NCBI RefSeq assembly: GCF_026914185.1
Contig: NC_070562.1
Location: 2,418,001 to 2,482,000 of the forward strand
Source of the DNA: Puccinia triticina
Lineage: Eukaryota > Basidiomycota > Pucciniomycetes > Pucciniales > Pucciniaceae
DNA length: 64,000 bases
Reading direction: 5' to 3'
In this document: piece after piece, positions 31,112 to 42,109 of the stretch
Layout: each line of letters begins with the position of its first letter
Position numbering within the stretch: position 1 is the stretch's first letter
The notes under the pieces: model-generated
Seen by the model: only the letters and a program-made list of their open reading frames with translations
What the model was told of the DNA's origin: nothing
Database searches by the model: none
Translations under genes and position numbers: made by a program

Positions 31112-33571
31112 TCATTTGGCAGTAATGCTCCGAGGGAGTTCAAATTTAGTCGCCGGGAATTGGTTTTGAAGGCAAACTAGGAAGTCGGCGGTAATTGCTT
31201 CGGCAAGTTGAAGGATTTGTGGACGGCGGAAATTGAATAGGCAGTTGGGGGTGAGGAAAGATTCGATGAAAAGACCGTCAATATAGGAGCCAAGCCTTTT
31301 CCAAACAGGTTCCAAAGCCTCGCGCTGAGGAACGTTTTTTTTGAAGAGGAGTTCCACAGCGCTCAGGAAACCCAAAGTCAATGCACCGGAGGCAAACTGC
31401 CGGTTGTTAGGAGCCAACATAAGACCACGAACACCGGCGACAAGGTAAAGGCAGAAAGGAATATAATTATGTCTTGAGCGATATTTTTCGAGGTACTTCT
31501 TTTGCAGCACGAGTTCCTGACTATCTGCAGAATTTGCCTCGGGTTCCACATTGGCGGCAGCAGAACCTCGGATTATTCCGTAGGTGATGAAAACATCGAT
31601 TATCAAGTCATGCAACTGATTCAAGGGTTTAAGTGCCATGTCGTTGCGCACGGTTCCGTCGTCTGCATTTGAGTTCGATGTAGAAGTCTTGCAGTTAGTC
31701 AGATAGTCAAGAATGCGCAAATGCGACCCAAGGTTGTTGCTTTCCAAGTTGGCTAATGGCAGCGGCTTAACGGAGAATCCCTGTGCAGTCAACTGGATCG
31801 AGGTGGCGATGCAGTTGGACCATTGAGACAACTGGAGCTTTGACGGTTTTTGGATTTCCCGAAGCAACAGGGCAAAGCTGAATTCGACATGGCTACTTGC
31901 CTTCAAGTCTTCGAGGTTTGCCGACTGGATTTGTGAGATATCAATCAATGTAGGCGCGAACCAAGGCTCATCGTTTGCGGGTAATAAAATTGTTCCCACT
32001 GAATTGAAACAAAAGAAGAGGGTGAATTAAGAAGGAGATAAAGCAATTTATTATGAAAAATAATATTCCGGCAAACAATCAGACTTACAATGCTTTTGAA
32101 TCTCTTTCAACCAAGATTTATGGGTAGATTCCGACTGAACCAAGCTGAACTGAGGTAAATCCGGTGGCGGGGTCCTCTTGTGCATAGATTTTTCTCGACA
32201 GTCAAGGAAGGAATGGATAGAATTGTGCGCAGCCGTGAACTTTTGACGGCTGAGGTTTCCCTGGAAATTCTTCAGGATGACATGCACCTCGCTTCTGATA
32301 GATTTGTCTTTGATGAAACTGATAGGACTCGGCTGGCTGGTAGATGTAGAAGGAGCGTGTGTTTGATCTGAAGGAGCAGGATGTGCTGAGCCTGTGTTTG
32401 CGGCCGATGAGAGAAGAGTGATCATGGGGGCAGGTGGTGCTTTAAGGAGAGGAGCATTGGTGGGATTGGCCGGCGAAGGAGTTGGGAAGCTATCATGAGG
32501 CAAATTGGGGTTGACTTGTGGCCCAGTAGCGGGTGGTAAGGCCGGATTGTTGGTAGAAGTCGGACCAGTCGATGTTGCTGAGGAAAGATTCACTCGCACC
32601 TGCTCGTCAGTCGAGTTGGCTGGTGTCTGAGTCTTAGCAAGATCTGGCCGAGTTGAGTTGAGTGTGGTGGTGGCCGCAGGGGCAGCAATTTCAGGAAGGG
32701 TACCGGTGGTATGTGAGGCGGTCCGAGATGCAGCATCTGGATGATCTTACAAAAAAGCCACATTTAGACTTTGAACAATGAAGGGGAAGTCGAATAAAAA
32801 CTTACCTATTTTTCCATGTAACGGGGCATCATGAGTATCCTCGGCGGGACCAAGATGATCTGGCTTGTGTTGGCCGACCGATGGGGAAGAATGGGGGGAT
32901 TCTGGGCGAGGGGACTGCTGGGGACTCATTTTTTTGCACGGTAATTTGTTGTCCTCTAAGCGCTTACGTTTGGGGAGTGATTTGGACGCTGAGGTTACTT
33001 GCGTGGATTTATCAAAATCTTCATCGTCGCTCTCGTTCGTAAGGTCTATCAAATCCTCCGGAGGGATTGGCTTCCCTTCGTTCACGTCTGAAAGAAGTTG
33101 GGGAGTTAGTGTTGTACCATGCAGCCAGTAGTCACGTAGACATGACTCACCTCGCTTTCTCTTTTGGCACTCCTCTTGGATGTCTCTGATCCCGGAAATG
33201 ATTTGGGCCGGAGGGACAGGAAGAGACTCTGAAAGACCCAAAGCCTGCTCCAATATTTCCTTGAGCCTGGAACAACTCGTCACATACTCCTTTTTTCCAG
33301 CTTGCCTTCTCTCACTACGAAGGAGAGTAGGTTGTGAGATTGCCTTGTAATTCGCGTAGGCTTTGAGCGAAGGGGCCGGCCCCCTGAGCGTATCTAAAGC
33401 TACAAAAGCATAATTTGAAGTTGGTAAATGCTCGGAGGAGATAGGAAAGTGTTAGATGTACATACCAGAAGACAAGACCACATTTTCTGCATCACTGTGG
33501 ACATCCGGAGCGGGCGCGTTTGGTAGGAGGGCTGGATTTGGGAGCAGGGAGGCATCGGAAGCAGGATCCAT
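31112..33571 (-). CDS. Large nuclear-type protein of unknown function
   Basis: Five exons read cleanly on the reverse strand from ATG 33571 to the stop at 31112: about 33571-33467, 33403-33152, 33086-32807, 32743-32092 and 31998-31112. All junctions are GT-AG, keep the frame and need no correction. The product is roughly 720 residues. The N-terminal third is acidic and basic by turns, with KKRKRD and LPKRKRLEDNK nuclear-localisation-like runs and DLIDLTNESDDEDFD, which resembles a SUMO-interacting motif. The middle is Pro/Ser/Thr-rich. The last 400 residues are compact and helical-looking (SFIKDKSIRSEVHVILKN onward), with YIPFCLYLVAGVRGL and LGFLSAVELLFKK. I do not recognise the family. It points away from gene X1 across a palindrome cluster, so it may belong to the same element or be a host gene. 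Confidence 0.72.
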
Positions 33572-34604
33572 AGAGATAAGGCCTGGGGAGAGTAAAAGTG
33601 GGAGGGGAGTGCACTAGTGTGACGAAATGAATAGATAGATTTTTTTGAGAGTTAACAAGGATGAAACTGGCCGGCTTGACGAGTGAAGATTGATAGAGGG
33701 GGGGAAAGACAACACCAAGGAACAAAGACGAGACTGAGACCCTTACATGGCAGACTATTTTGGGGGAGGGACCGATCGTTGAAGGTAGTGGGAAGAAAGC
33801 TTGAAAATTGTAGAAAAGCTGACCTACGGACAGATGATGACGGACTACCTGAGCCATTCATGATTGTTTGGATTGTTGACGGAAAGCTCAAAGGAAGGCA
33901 GCTGCTATGAAAATACAAAAGGGATTAAGTTTATGATCTAATCTTCAAGTCTGCAAAGAGATAGGGCCGTGAGCAAAGGAAGGCGTTGAGCTCAAACATA
34001 CGCGAAAGCTTGAAGGGAGATGAGGCTTACATAGAGTTCTGAAGCTAGAAAAGCGCTGAAAATTGATGAGCTCATGGGACGTCAGCAGAAGGGATAGAGG
34101 AACGACAAGGGCCAGAGCGTCGATGTTGATGTTCCCAAACTGTAAGTGGGTGAACCTTTCCAAAAGAGCAAGATAAGATGTTTCTTAGAATGTACATAGC
34201 GTGGAAAGTGAAGGGGAGGTGAAAGAAGTTGGGCGCTCACTTGTGGGGTGATTGGTTGCAGCTATATGTACGTCCGGATTCATGTACATTTTCATTGTCA
34301 CGTTTCAGGCTCACTATGTAATGTTCGATGATCATACATGCCTACGCAGGCGCATACATATAACTTTGCGCCATGTCAAAATTGTTTGGACTTGTGCAAA
34401 TGTATGTACATAATAGGCCGCAATGGTGTAGAGGGCACCTAACTGCTACGACCTAAGTGAATAACAGGAGTAGATATGTATGTGTGCGGGATGTCCGCAC
34501 ATTGTCTGAAATTCCGCCATAGAGAGACTCTATCATTCTGGTGGAAAATGGAGTTGTAGACAAATGTCCATGATGATATCCATCCCAGCTACGCCGCTCG
34601 GATG
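33572..34604. other. Upstream region of the reverse-strand gene
   Basis: No further exon is certain. A pyrimidine-rich stretch and short frames only. Confidence 0.45.
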
Positions 34605-34985
34605 ATTGGACAATTGGCCAGCTTGGACGATCGTCCAACTTGGACGATCGTCCAACTTGAACGATTCTTCAGGTGCAGGATAGTCATCCAGGTCAGATCA
34701 CGATCTGGATCAATCGAGATCGTGATTCAAGATGGACAATTGTCCAAGTTGGACAATCGTGCAAGTCTGACCTTGTCTGGGAATTGGGATGGCAGTTTGG
34801 AGGGTTTTGCATTGGGCAAGGGCCAAATCGATGGAAACCTTTACCTACTACTTCAATTTGCTTTGAGAGGTGGAAGGCCTTATCATTCAACAATCAATTT
34901 GTGAGGGTATGGGAACATGCATGTCCAAGCACCCATCATCGTTTCTTGATTGTGCTTGTGTTGGACGATTGGCCAAAGTCCAAGC
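34605..34985. repeat. Cluster of TTGGACGATCGTCCAA-type palindromes
   Basis: Two perfect palindromes TTGGACGATCGTCCAA lie side by side at 34623-34638 and 34640-34655. Degenerate forms are at about 34606 (TTGGACAATTGGCCA), 34733 (GGACAATTGTCC), 34751 and 34958. The cluster lies between the gene at 31112-33571 and gene X1. Confidence 0.8.
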
Positions 34986-35778
34986 GGCCGGGCACACCTT
35001 ACTGAAGACAATAGGGCGCAGGCTATATATGAATTGCATCAAGACAGTTGTGGGGATCGCCTGATTGATGCAGCTGGTGATGATTGTGAAGGCCGATACC
35101 TTATTCTGCACACCTTTATTGATGCTTTTCCCTGAGGTCAGCACTTAAAGCTACTTGGGACCGCTCTTGCTCCCTCTCAACGAACAAAACAAATGTGCCT
35201 AAGTCTTAAGTGGCTGATCCGAGCCACACAAAAGCCAAATAAATATCTGGCTTCGCAAGGTAACAGGTGATCAGTCAAGGAGCTCCTGGTGCTTGGGGTT
35301 GGCTTTCTGGTTATACGTTGAGAATCATATCTCCTGGAGCCGACCACCGCCACCAACATGGGATGCCCTGTGATTTTGAGTACATACTAAGGCAGTGTGA
35401 TCCATTGGGGTGGGAAATACCTTACACGAACAAATGCAGATACATAAGATAACACAAACGGTGGTAGACAGGCAGTTTGCCCTGGTCGAATGTAACTTCC
35501 ATGCAGCCAATTGAATTCAAGAAGTTCATTGGAAGTTGTACGGGCTTTGCGTCCCCCTTTCAGTGATGATTTGGAGTATTTCGATTGCCGGGTCAAGCCG
35601 CAAAAATGAGCATGTGCCCGTGTTGACCTGGTACTTGATTAGCTGTAGTGTATCCATCAAGTACACTAAGTACACTTGCTGGTAGTCTCAACACCATCTC
35701 AACTTCTCACCTGTTACCTGTCTAGCCTTTAGTAGTTGGATCGCCGCCCCCGGATTGCAAGCGTCGCGGTTTTTTGTC

Positions 35779-37315
35779 ATGGATATCGATGACATCTTCT
35801 TTACGGAGGCAGCTGTGGATCCCGGTTTGACTGAAATAGCTGTTGGAGGTAATCGCTGTTTCTCTCTAAGTACCGATGTGTGCTAAATCTGATGACTAAT
35901 GAGTTTTGCTTTTAATTATGTTTACAGATGTCCCGCTGGAAACCCTAGCTGAAGGCAGCAGCCGTCGCCAAAGGGCCACCAAGGCCCGCACTCAGGACCG
36001 ACAAACCGATCAGGACTTGTCTAGGATCATTACGCGGGCAGCTGATGAGAAGCCTCATCATCGGGACAAAGTTCTACGGAGTCTTCAAACATTCACTCGG
36101 GCCATGATGGGGCTACCACCCAACGCAAAGCCACAAGATCTTCCGACTTCTGTAACTGTAGAGGAACTCGCGAATTGGGACACCTGGAGAGAGCGCCGAA
36201 AGGAAGCCTTTAGTCAGCGATTGGAAGAAGCAACGAAGAAGCACCCGCAAGCAAATGAACAGGAGATCAAACTCATCCGGAAGACTGAGATGGAATTACT
36301 TAAAACTCGCCTTGTACCTGTGACTTTCCGAGCTTCTCCCGTTAACACGACCTCGGCTGTCTCAATCCATGTGAAGAGGGAGATGGAAGCCGATCTAGCC
36401 AAGCATGGGTTTCCCCGCTTCACCTTTGACTGGAATGCACCGTTTGTACGGGATTGCTTATGGAACACAGTTATGGCAGACATTACGGTTCGGCACTGGC
36501 TGCCATGGGCGAAACGCATCAATGTTGAAGTTCTTGAGTCAGCAATTCCCGGAATCAAAACACGATTTTTCGAATGGGTCAGCAACCAAGGGTTGACTAG
36601 GTTGAAGGCTCAGGTCACCCCAGCTGTCGTGGTCGCACAGAGGAAGCGCACCCAGTATGTTCGATCTACAAAGAGAAAGGTAAGATATGTGCATTCCGTT
36701 TGTCCTCATGACCCGCTTGGAACAACATGATTAATTGAAAGAATGTGGCTTTAATTATATCAGATTGCCAACCTCCGCGCGGACACCTTCCTATCCCTCT
36801 ACCCCACAAAGAAGATTCTGGGGCATTTACTTCGTGATCCAGATGCAGTCTTGGACTTTGAAGAAGACAATGTGAACTCCTTGCCCCGACGAATCACAGC
36901 ATACTGGCGGAGCGCGCAAATGGAAAACATAATTCGCTGTATTGACCGTGCTGCATTGCAGCGTGCCAAAACCCCTCAAAAGAAGATGTTGGTAAAAGGC
37001 CTGTTGGACCGCAAAGACACCCGAAGCCCTACCACTGAAGAACGGACTGAGCAAACTGTACCCAATCGCTACCCCCGCGACGCATATGGGGATAACTATT
37101 TACAAGAAGTTGGCAAATTCCACGCAGAACATATTGCGAGTGAACGCATGGACCTCGATAAGCTGGCAAATGAGATGTTGGAAAAATCATCTGGCGCATC
37201 AAATCACCGCCCCCCGGTCCAGGGAAGCAGCTGTTCAACCGGGCCGCAACAGGCGGCGCCGGCGGCCAGCAAACAGGCAGGCTCCTCAGGTCCAGAAGTT
37301 CAAATGTCTGGATGA
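35779..37315 (+). CDS. X1: transposon-associated protein of unknown family
   Basis: Three exons, 35779-35848, 35928-36679 and 36764-37315, with GT-AG introns that keep the frame; about 457 residues. The start MDIDDIFFTEAA is the first ATG of the exon. Features: an Arg/Lys-rich stretch after residue 35, TFTRAMMGLP, then a FTFDWNAPFVRDCLWN...HWLPWAK segment, a basic run RSTKRK exactly at the second intron, and IANLRADTFLSLYP after it. Gene X2 (47616-48747) has the same order, including a basic run at its intron followed by SNRRVDTCVALSLP. I do not recognise a Pfam domain. Neighbouring palindromes are shared with X2. It could be an accessory DNA-binding protein of a CMC-type transposon, by analogy with TnpA of En/Spm; this is inference. 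Confidence 0.68.
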
Positions 37316-37893
37316 AGTTATGTGTCCAGTCAGTTAAACCTAAAATTTTATGATTGCCACTGAGACATTTGGATATTTTGGCTTGATTGGGAATCATGTG
37401 ACGGGCAGGGATGAGGTGGATAGAGATAGAGGAGTCTGGATTTTCATAGGACAGCCGGGGGAATAATGATGGGCGATCTGGTTTTGCTTATCATTCACAA
37501 CGGCGTAGGAGACGGGGAAAAGTACGACTTATAACATGACTTGATGTATTTGTATGGAAATGTGGGCCAATAAAAGCTCAACATAACTTAAGGATGTGGT
37601 AAATCGTGGTCAGAGTTTTCCCCGCTATAGATTTACATAGTAGTTTTTCATTTGATTTCATTTGTGATACGTGTTTATCAATGAAGAGGAGTGAGGCGCC
37701 AGAGGGGTAGGGTTTGTAAATAGATGTTCCGGAGAAAGCTTCATCTATTCGTATCAATTGTCATGTTTGGCCAGTGGGATTTCACCTCTCTGAACGGCCA
37801 AACAATATACTATGTTGAATTCCTTCTTGACGGGGATTCCTGCTCGGAAAGAATAGTCAGAAGTGTGTCCCGGGGGTTTTTGCAGGAGAATGA
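37316..37893. other. Downstream of X1, no gene
   Basis: No coding signal or repeat recognised. Confidence 0.45.
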
Positions 37894-38056
37894 CTAACCT
37901 CTGCCGAGCTTGGCCCGGCGAGCTACCCAGAGAGAGTAAAGGTCAGGGAATTGATCACTCAACCGCATGGATACGGCTTCCTGTCTTGCACCATTGTAGT
38001 AAATGTTAATGTGCCTCAGCACATGATCGTCGTCCAGTGCCTTTTGGAGGGGGGTC

Positions 38057-38397
38057 TGTAAGGGTCCAATGGACCCTCACTGATGAGATGGATGAAAAGG
38101 CACAGAGATCGGCTGGTAGGCCGTCTAAGGATGTCTAGGTCCAAACTGTTGGGGGATTGATTGCAGAGGCTAGCCGGGAGAGAGGAGAGACTCTCTCTAT
38201 TAGTCTAAATACACCAACAGGCGACGAGAAGGAAAAGAGAAGAGAAGAATGAAAACAATGCTTACCTAGCCGGGAGAGAGGAGAGACTCTCTGCCGGACT
38301 AGGGAAGCAGCAGCTCAGGCTAAGTATACGATGCGCGGGGGGTTACATTATCCCATGACTCTTCGTGTGGAGCCCCGATGTCGAGGGGGGCTTCACA
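38057..38397 (-). repeat. G3 3' LTR
   Basis: 341-bp repeat. It contains two copies of a GAGAGAGGAGAGACTCTCT hairpin-like motif around a TATTTAGAC promoter-like segment, the same plan as in the G1 LTR. Confidence 0.92.
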
Positions 38398-40580
38398 GTC
38401 TCCCCCCCTATATAGAGAGCAAAAGAGGGGGAGGAATGGCTATTGTAAAATGGTGGATGGTGACGGGAAGACAGAAGGAAAGAAGGAGACCGAGGACGAT
38501 GAATTTGGGTGAAAGCAGTCGGATGATAAGGAAACCGGGGGCATAAGGGGTGACGACGGAAGGGGCGGTCAGACAGGGTACGAGAAACGTGGCGGGGAAT
38601 TTTCGTCGGCTGGGCTGGTGGCCTGCGTGAATGAGGTCGACTAGAATGAGTAATGTGTGTCTCTGTTGGAAGTTCTAGCTCTGAGTTGGACGAAAACGGT
38701 TGGACTGGGGTTGGGAGAATCGGGCACAACAGGTAAGTTGGAACTGATGAGTGTAACACGAGGCAGCGTAGGTCAGGCGTCTGGACTGGCGGTGGAAACG
38801 CTGATGACGTCGGTCGGTGGATCTTCAATTGTGGGCAAGCTGTGGGGGTAAGGACGCGTAAGCGTCGCCCAGCATGGAATTCATGAAGCACTCGGTCGGG
38901 GGAACGGACAGGATGTGGAATGGGGGGAGCATTGGAAATGGGCACATACTCCGTGGTCCCGTCATCGTCCACGGGGAACCACCTATCGAGGACTGACTCC
39001 ACTCGCTCATCAACCGCGTGTACGTCAATGAGGTCAGAGGTGTCAGTGGGTTCTTCTGGGAGTGAGTACGAAGCGTTGTCCGATTTTGGGGCAAGTTCAG
39101 CCTCTCTTTCGATTTCATCGAGCGGTTGATCGCCATACGCTAAAGTCGTTGCTTCAAGTTGGCCTTCGATAGCCGAGATCAACGACACCTGAGAGTGTTC
39201 AACCGGTGGGGCTTCGTCCATGCCTGCTACTCCTGCCGGTTTGCCTGTGGGTCTGCCTGCAGGTCCAGTTTGTTTCTGAGTCGGACTTGACCAAGCCCGT
39301 GGGGCCACGTAATTCGGTGGTTTCGGCGGGATCTGGAAAGTCGGTGGGATGTAGAGCCTTGATCTGTCTGGTGGACCGGGACAAGCTCCAGCAGGGTTTC
39401 CGCAATGCTTTTTACAGAAATGGCATTTCCCTACCGAATCGAGGTAAGAATGCATCTTCCAGAGGTACAACTCGGGCTCGAGACGATTGGAGCCGAGTGG
39501 GGTCGCGTTGGCGCCGGTGGCGACAGAACGGTAGGAGGATTGGCGATTCTTAGCGAAGTCGGCGTAGAATCCATTAACGCGGTTCTCAAAGGTGCCATAC
39601 TTGAACGGCTTCTGAGCGAGTAATTGGAAGTCGCGCACTTTGCTCTGAAGCGCTTGAGGTAGTCCTAAGACGACGAATTCAGCAAGGTCGAGGTCATCAA
39701 ATACATCTTTCTCGAAGTTGACGAGGGACTGGAGAGTGCGGGCTCGGCTGCTGTACTGGATGAACGATTCGGCATTGGACATCTCAAGGCGAACTATCGA
39801 TCGTCGGAGGTCTGCTCGCCAGTCTTCTGGGAGACAGAATTCAAAAAGTCGATCACGGAACTCCTCCCATGACTTCCCGGCGAACTTTGGACTTTTGACC
39901 CGGTAGAACGCGGTCAAGTTAGTGTCAGCAATCAGGGAGCCGATGATGAGACGCTTGTCGTCCGCATGAGTAACCGCCTTCGTCAAAAAGAAGATGGTGA
40001 CGGCTTGGATCCACGTCAGAAAGACTTCGGCGTCTTGGAGAGGTCCGTTAAATTTGGGCCCGTCGGATGTTCGGAACTTTTTCAAGTCCACTCGATCAGA
40101 CTGTGGAGCCGGGGACACTTCTTGTTTGATTCCGCCAGCTAACGCAGCTTTCTCAAGGGCTTTGATGCGTTCTCGATCGATCTTGCGCTGTTCAGCAAAA
40201 CGATCCGCATCGGCTTTCCATTGTTCTGCATCAATTCGGCGTTGTTCCTCGGCTTGTTGCTGTGCCGCCTGGAATTGGACCGCCGTGTTCTTTTGGATGG
40301 TGAGGACTGCCTTGAGGCAGTCGCTTAAGGAAAGCTCCTGCTCTGCGTCTTCCGGCTGGTAACCGGTCGAACTGGAAGTTGGGTTCATGCTTTGCTTGGT
40401 TGAGGGAGCAGGGAAGTTGGGGTCGTAGTTCGGGTGGTCAGACGATAGCGTTTGGGCGATCGCGGCGTTGTTCAATGCTGCGAGGGCGTCCAGGCGAGCG
40501 CGTCGACGGGCGGTACGGAGAATTTCTTCGGGGTCGGAGATCGGAAGCAGAGGGTCCGTGTTGGTGTTTCTTGTGGTCAT
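38343..40580 (-). CDS. G3 Gag-like protein
   Basis: 745 codons from ATG 40580 (MTTRNTNTDPLL). Residues 80-150 form a Glu/Gln/Arg-rich coiled-coil-like segment. A gypsy capsid-type domain follows (FRTSDGPKFNGPLQDAEVFLTWI, SWEEFRDRLFEFCLP, SRARTLQSLV). A cysteine motif CHFCKKHCGNPAGAC is near residue 400. The last 250 residues are Pro/Ser-rich and pass through the polypurine tract (YIGG) to a stop inside the 3' LTR. An open frame of this length in an element without pol suggests it is, or recently was, maintained. It would need pol in trans. Confidence 0.85.
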   Translation of the reverse strand: MTTRNTNTDPLLPISDPEEILRTARRRARLDALAALNNAAIAQTLSSDHPNYDPNFPAPSTKQSMNPTSSSTGYQPEDAEQELSLSDCLKAVLTIQKNTAVQFQAAQQQAEEQRRIDAEQWKADADRFAEQRKIDRERIKALEKAALAGGIKQEVSPAPQSDRVDLKKFRTSDGPKFNGPLQDAEVFLTWIQAVTIFFLTKAVTHADDKRLIIGSLIADTNLTAFYRVKSPKFAGKSWEEFRDRLFEFCLPEDWRADLRRSIVRLEMSNAESFIQYSSRARTLQSLVNFEKDVFDDLDLAEFVVLGLPQALQSKVRDFQLLAQKPFKYGTFENRVNGFYADFAKNRQSSYRSVATGANATPLGSNRLEPELYLWKMHSYLDSVGKCHFCKKHCGNPAGACPGPPDRSRLYIPPTFQIPPKPPNYVAPRAWSSPTQKQTGPAGRPTGKPAGVAGMDEAPPVEHSQVSLISAIEGQLEATTLAYGDQPLDEIEREAELAPKSDNASYSLPEEPTDTSDLIDVHAVDERVESVLDRWFPVDDDGTTEYVPISNAPPIPHPVRSPDRVLHEFHAGRRLRVLTPTACPQLKIHRPTSSAFPPPVQTPDLRCLVLHSSVPTYLLCPILPTPVQPFSSNSELELPTETHITHSSRPHSRRPPAQPTKIPRHVSRTLSDRPFRRHPLCPRFPYHPTAFTQIHRPRSPSFLLSSRHHPPFYNSHSSPSFALYIGGETVKPPSTSGLHTKSHGIM

Positions 40581-40872
40581 GAACCGTGCTCGTCTCGGGG
40601 AGTGACGTGGTGTGAAGATGAGGGAAAAAGGAAGGAGGTCGATTGGATGAAAAAAAAGTGGAGTTTGGTGTGAACGATCACACCGATACAAGGTCGATAC
40701 GGGCAGCGGATCGAGAGCAGAAGGCAGGGCAGAGGTCGATGTTTCTGAGGGCTTAGACGAGCGAGAACGAGGTCAGCAGGCGAGCAAGAACGAGGTCAGA
40801 AGGCGATGACAAGGTCAATAGTTTCGACCAAGACGGGGAGTGATCGGTTCGTTTGGATCAAGAAAAAAAAAG

Positions 40873-41213
40873 TGTAAGGGTCCAATGGACCCTCACTGAT
40901 GAGATGGATGAAAAGGCACAGAGATCGGCTGGTAGGCCGTCTAAGGATGTCTAGGTCCAAACTGTCGGGGGATTGATTGCAGAGGCTAGCTGGGAGAGAG
41001 GAGAGACTCTCTCTATTAGTCTAAATACACCAACAGGCAACGAGAAGGAAAAGAGAAGAGAAGAATGAAAACAATGCTTACCTAGCCGGGAGAGAGGAGA
41101 GACTCTCTGCCGGACTAGGGAAGCAGCAGCTCAGGCTAAGTATACGATGCGCGGGGGGTTACGTTATCCCATGACTCTTCGTGTGGAGCCCCGATGTCGA
41201 GGGGGGCTTCACA
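40873..41213 (-). repeat. G3 5' LTR
   Basis: Second 341-bp LTR. Immediately inside is CTTTTTTTTTCTTGATCC, not a TGG-type primer site. Confidence 0.92.
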
Positions 41214-41944
41214 GGGTCCTGGGGTCGTTGTCTGGTTCAAAATTGGTATTGACCAAGGATTTCATGGAATCAATTACGCCGTAAATCCATTGCTTTTGGG
41301 ATTGAGTCAGGTGATTGGACCAAGAACCATCCAAATCTCTTTTTTTGGAAGACTCCGGGTGGGAACACATTGAGAAGCTCGCAGGGGTATCAGTTGGGAA
41401 ATCTTGCGGGAGGCTTGAATGGGGGCAGGCACAAGAGATATCCATTAAGGCTGGGGGAGCTCTTATTTATTTTCGAAAGCCTGCTGGCTGGCAGATGGCA
41501 GTCTGAAGACCAAACACCGCACAGGGTCTACTGAAACATGTGGAGATGCTCTTCAGAGTAGAGGATGGGCTGTGCCAGACACATCTTATCATGCAGTGAG
41601 ATTGTCAAAAGGTAAATCTATATCCAAAGTCTTAGGGAGGATCGGAGGGGGTGGTAGATATATTGAAATTACAACATTGCTGTAGTTTGAGAACCACGCC
41701 GCGGAAGATGTAGAAATGGAACAAAACGGGGGAGGAATAGAAATGGGCGTACATCTTGTGGTAGGTAGCATTTCTACAGATTGGTTGTAGAGAGGGACTG
41801 CGTCAGAGGGGGAGTGGGGCGGAGAAGCTGAGAGAAAGAAACATGTAGGGGGGTTTTGAAAGTTGGAAATGTTTGGAAAGGGTTGGAGGCTGTGGAACAA
41901 GTTGCCGGCGACACGTATGGCAAAAGAGGGAGGCTGAGGGAGAT

Positions 41945-42065
41945 TTGGACGAGCATCCAAATGGCCATTGGCCGGAAACTTGGATGATCGTCCAAGTGGG
42001 AAGGTTTGGAAACTTGGACAATCATCCAACTGGGGAGGAATGGTGGTTTGGACAATCGTCCAAGT
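41945..42065. repeat. Palindrome cluster beside the transposase 3' end
   Basis: At least four degenerate copies of the TTGGACGATCGTCCAA motif: GGACGAGCATCC, TTGGATGATCGTCCAAG, TTGGACAATCATCCAA and TTGGACAATCGTCCAAG. Confidence 0.78.
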
Positions 42066-42109
42066 CCCAGGGGCCAAGGGTTGTGTGTCAAGTTCCGCAA
42101 TACGTCCAG

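Larger units (their letters stand above)
38057..41213 (-). mobile_element. G3: gag-only Ty3/gypsy element
   Basis: 341-bp LTRs at 38057-38397 and 40873-41213, with perfect 5-bp target duplication GGGTC (38052-38056 and 41214-41218). The only coding region is gag, which runs through the polypurine tract into the 3' LTR. No pol remains. The four visible LTR differences are all transitions. Confidence 0.92.
37894..41445 (-). pseudogene. Small gene interrupted by element G3
   Basis: Two coding pieces, 41445-41219 and 38056-37894, become one open frame of about 130 residues if G3 and one GGGTC copy are removed (NTNFEPDNDPRT joined to PLQKALDDDHVLRH). The protein ends WVARRAKLGRG. It starts at MDISCACPHSS because a stop lies just upstream; earlier exons may exist. 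The family is not recognised. The clean junction shows it was open when G3 inserted. Confidence 0.6.

Noticed and set aside
41209..41445. Identification of the gene split by G3 as a TET/JBP-type dioxygenase
   Set aside because: Such genes accompany some basidiomycete transposons, but no His-x-Asp or other dioxygenase motif is visible.
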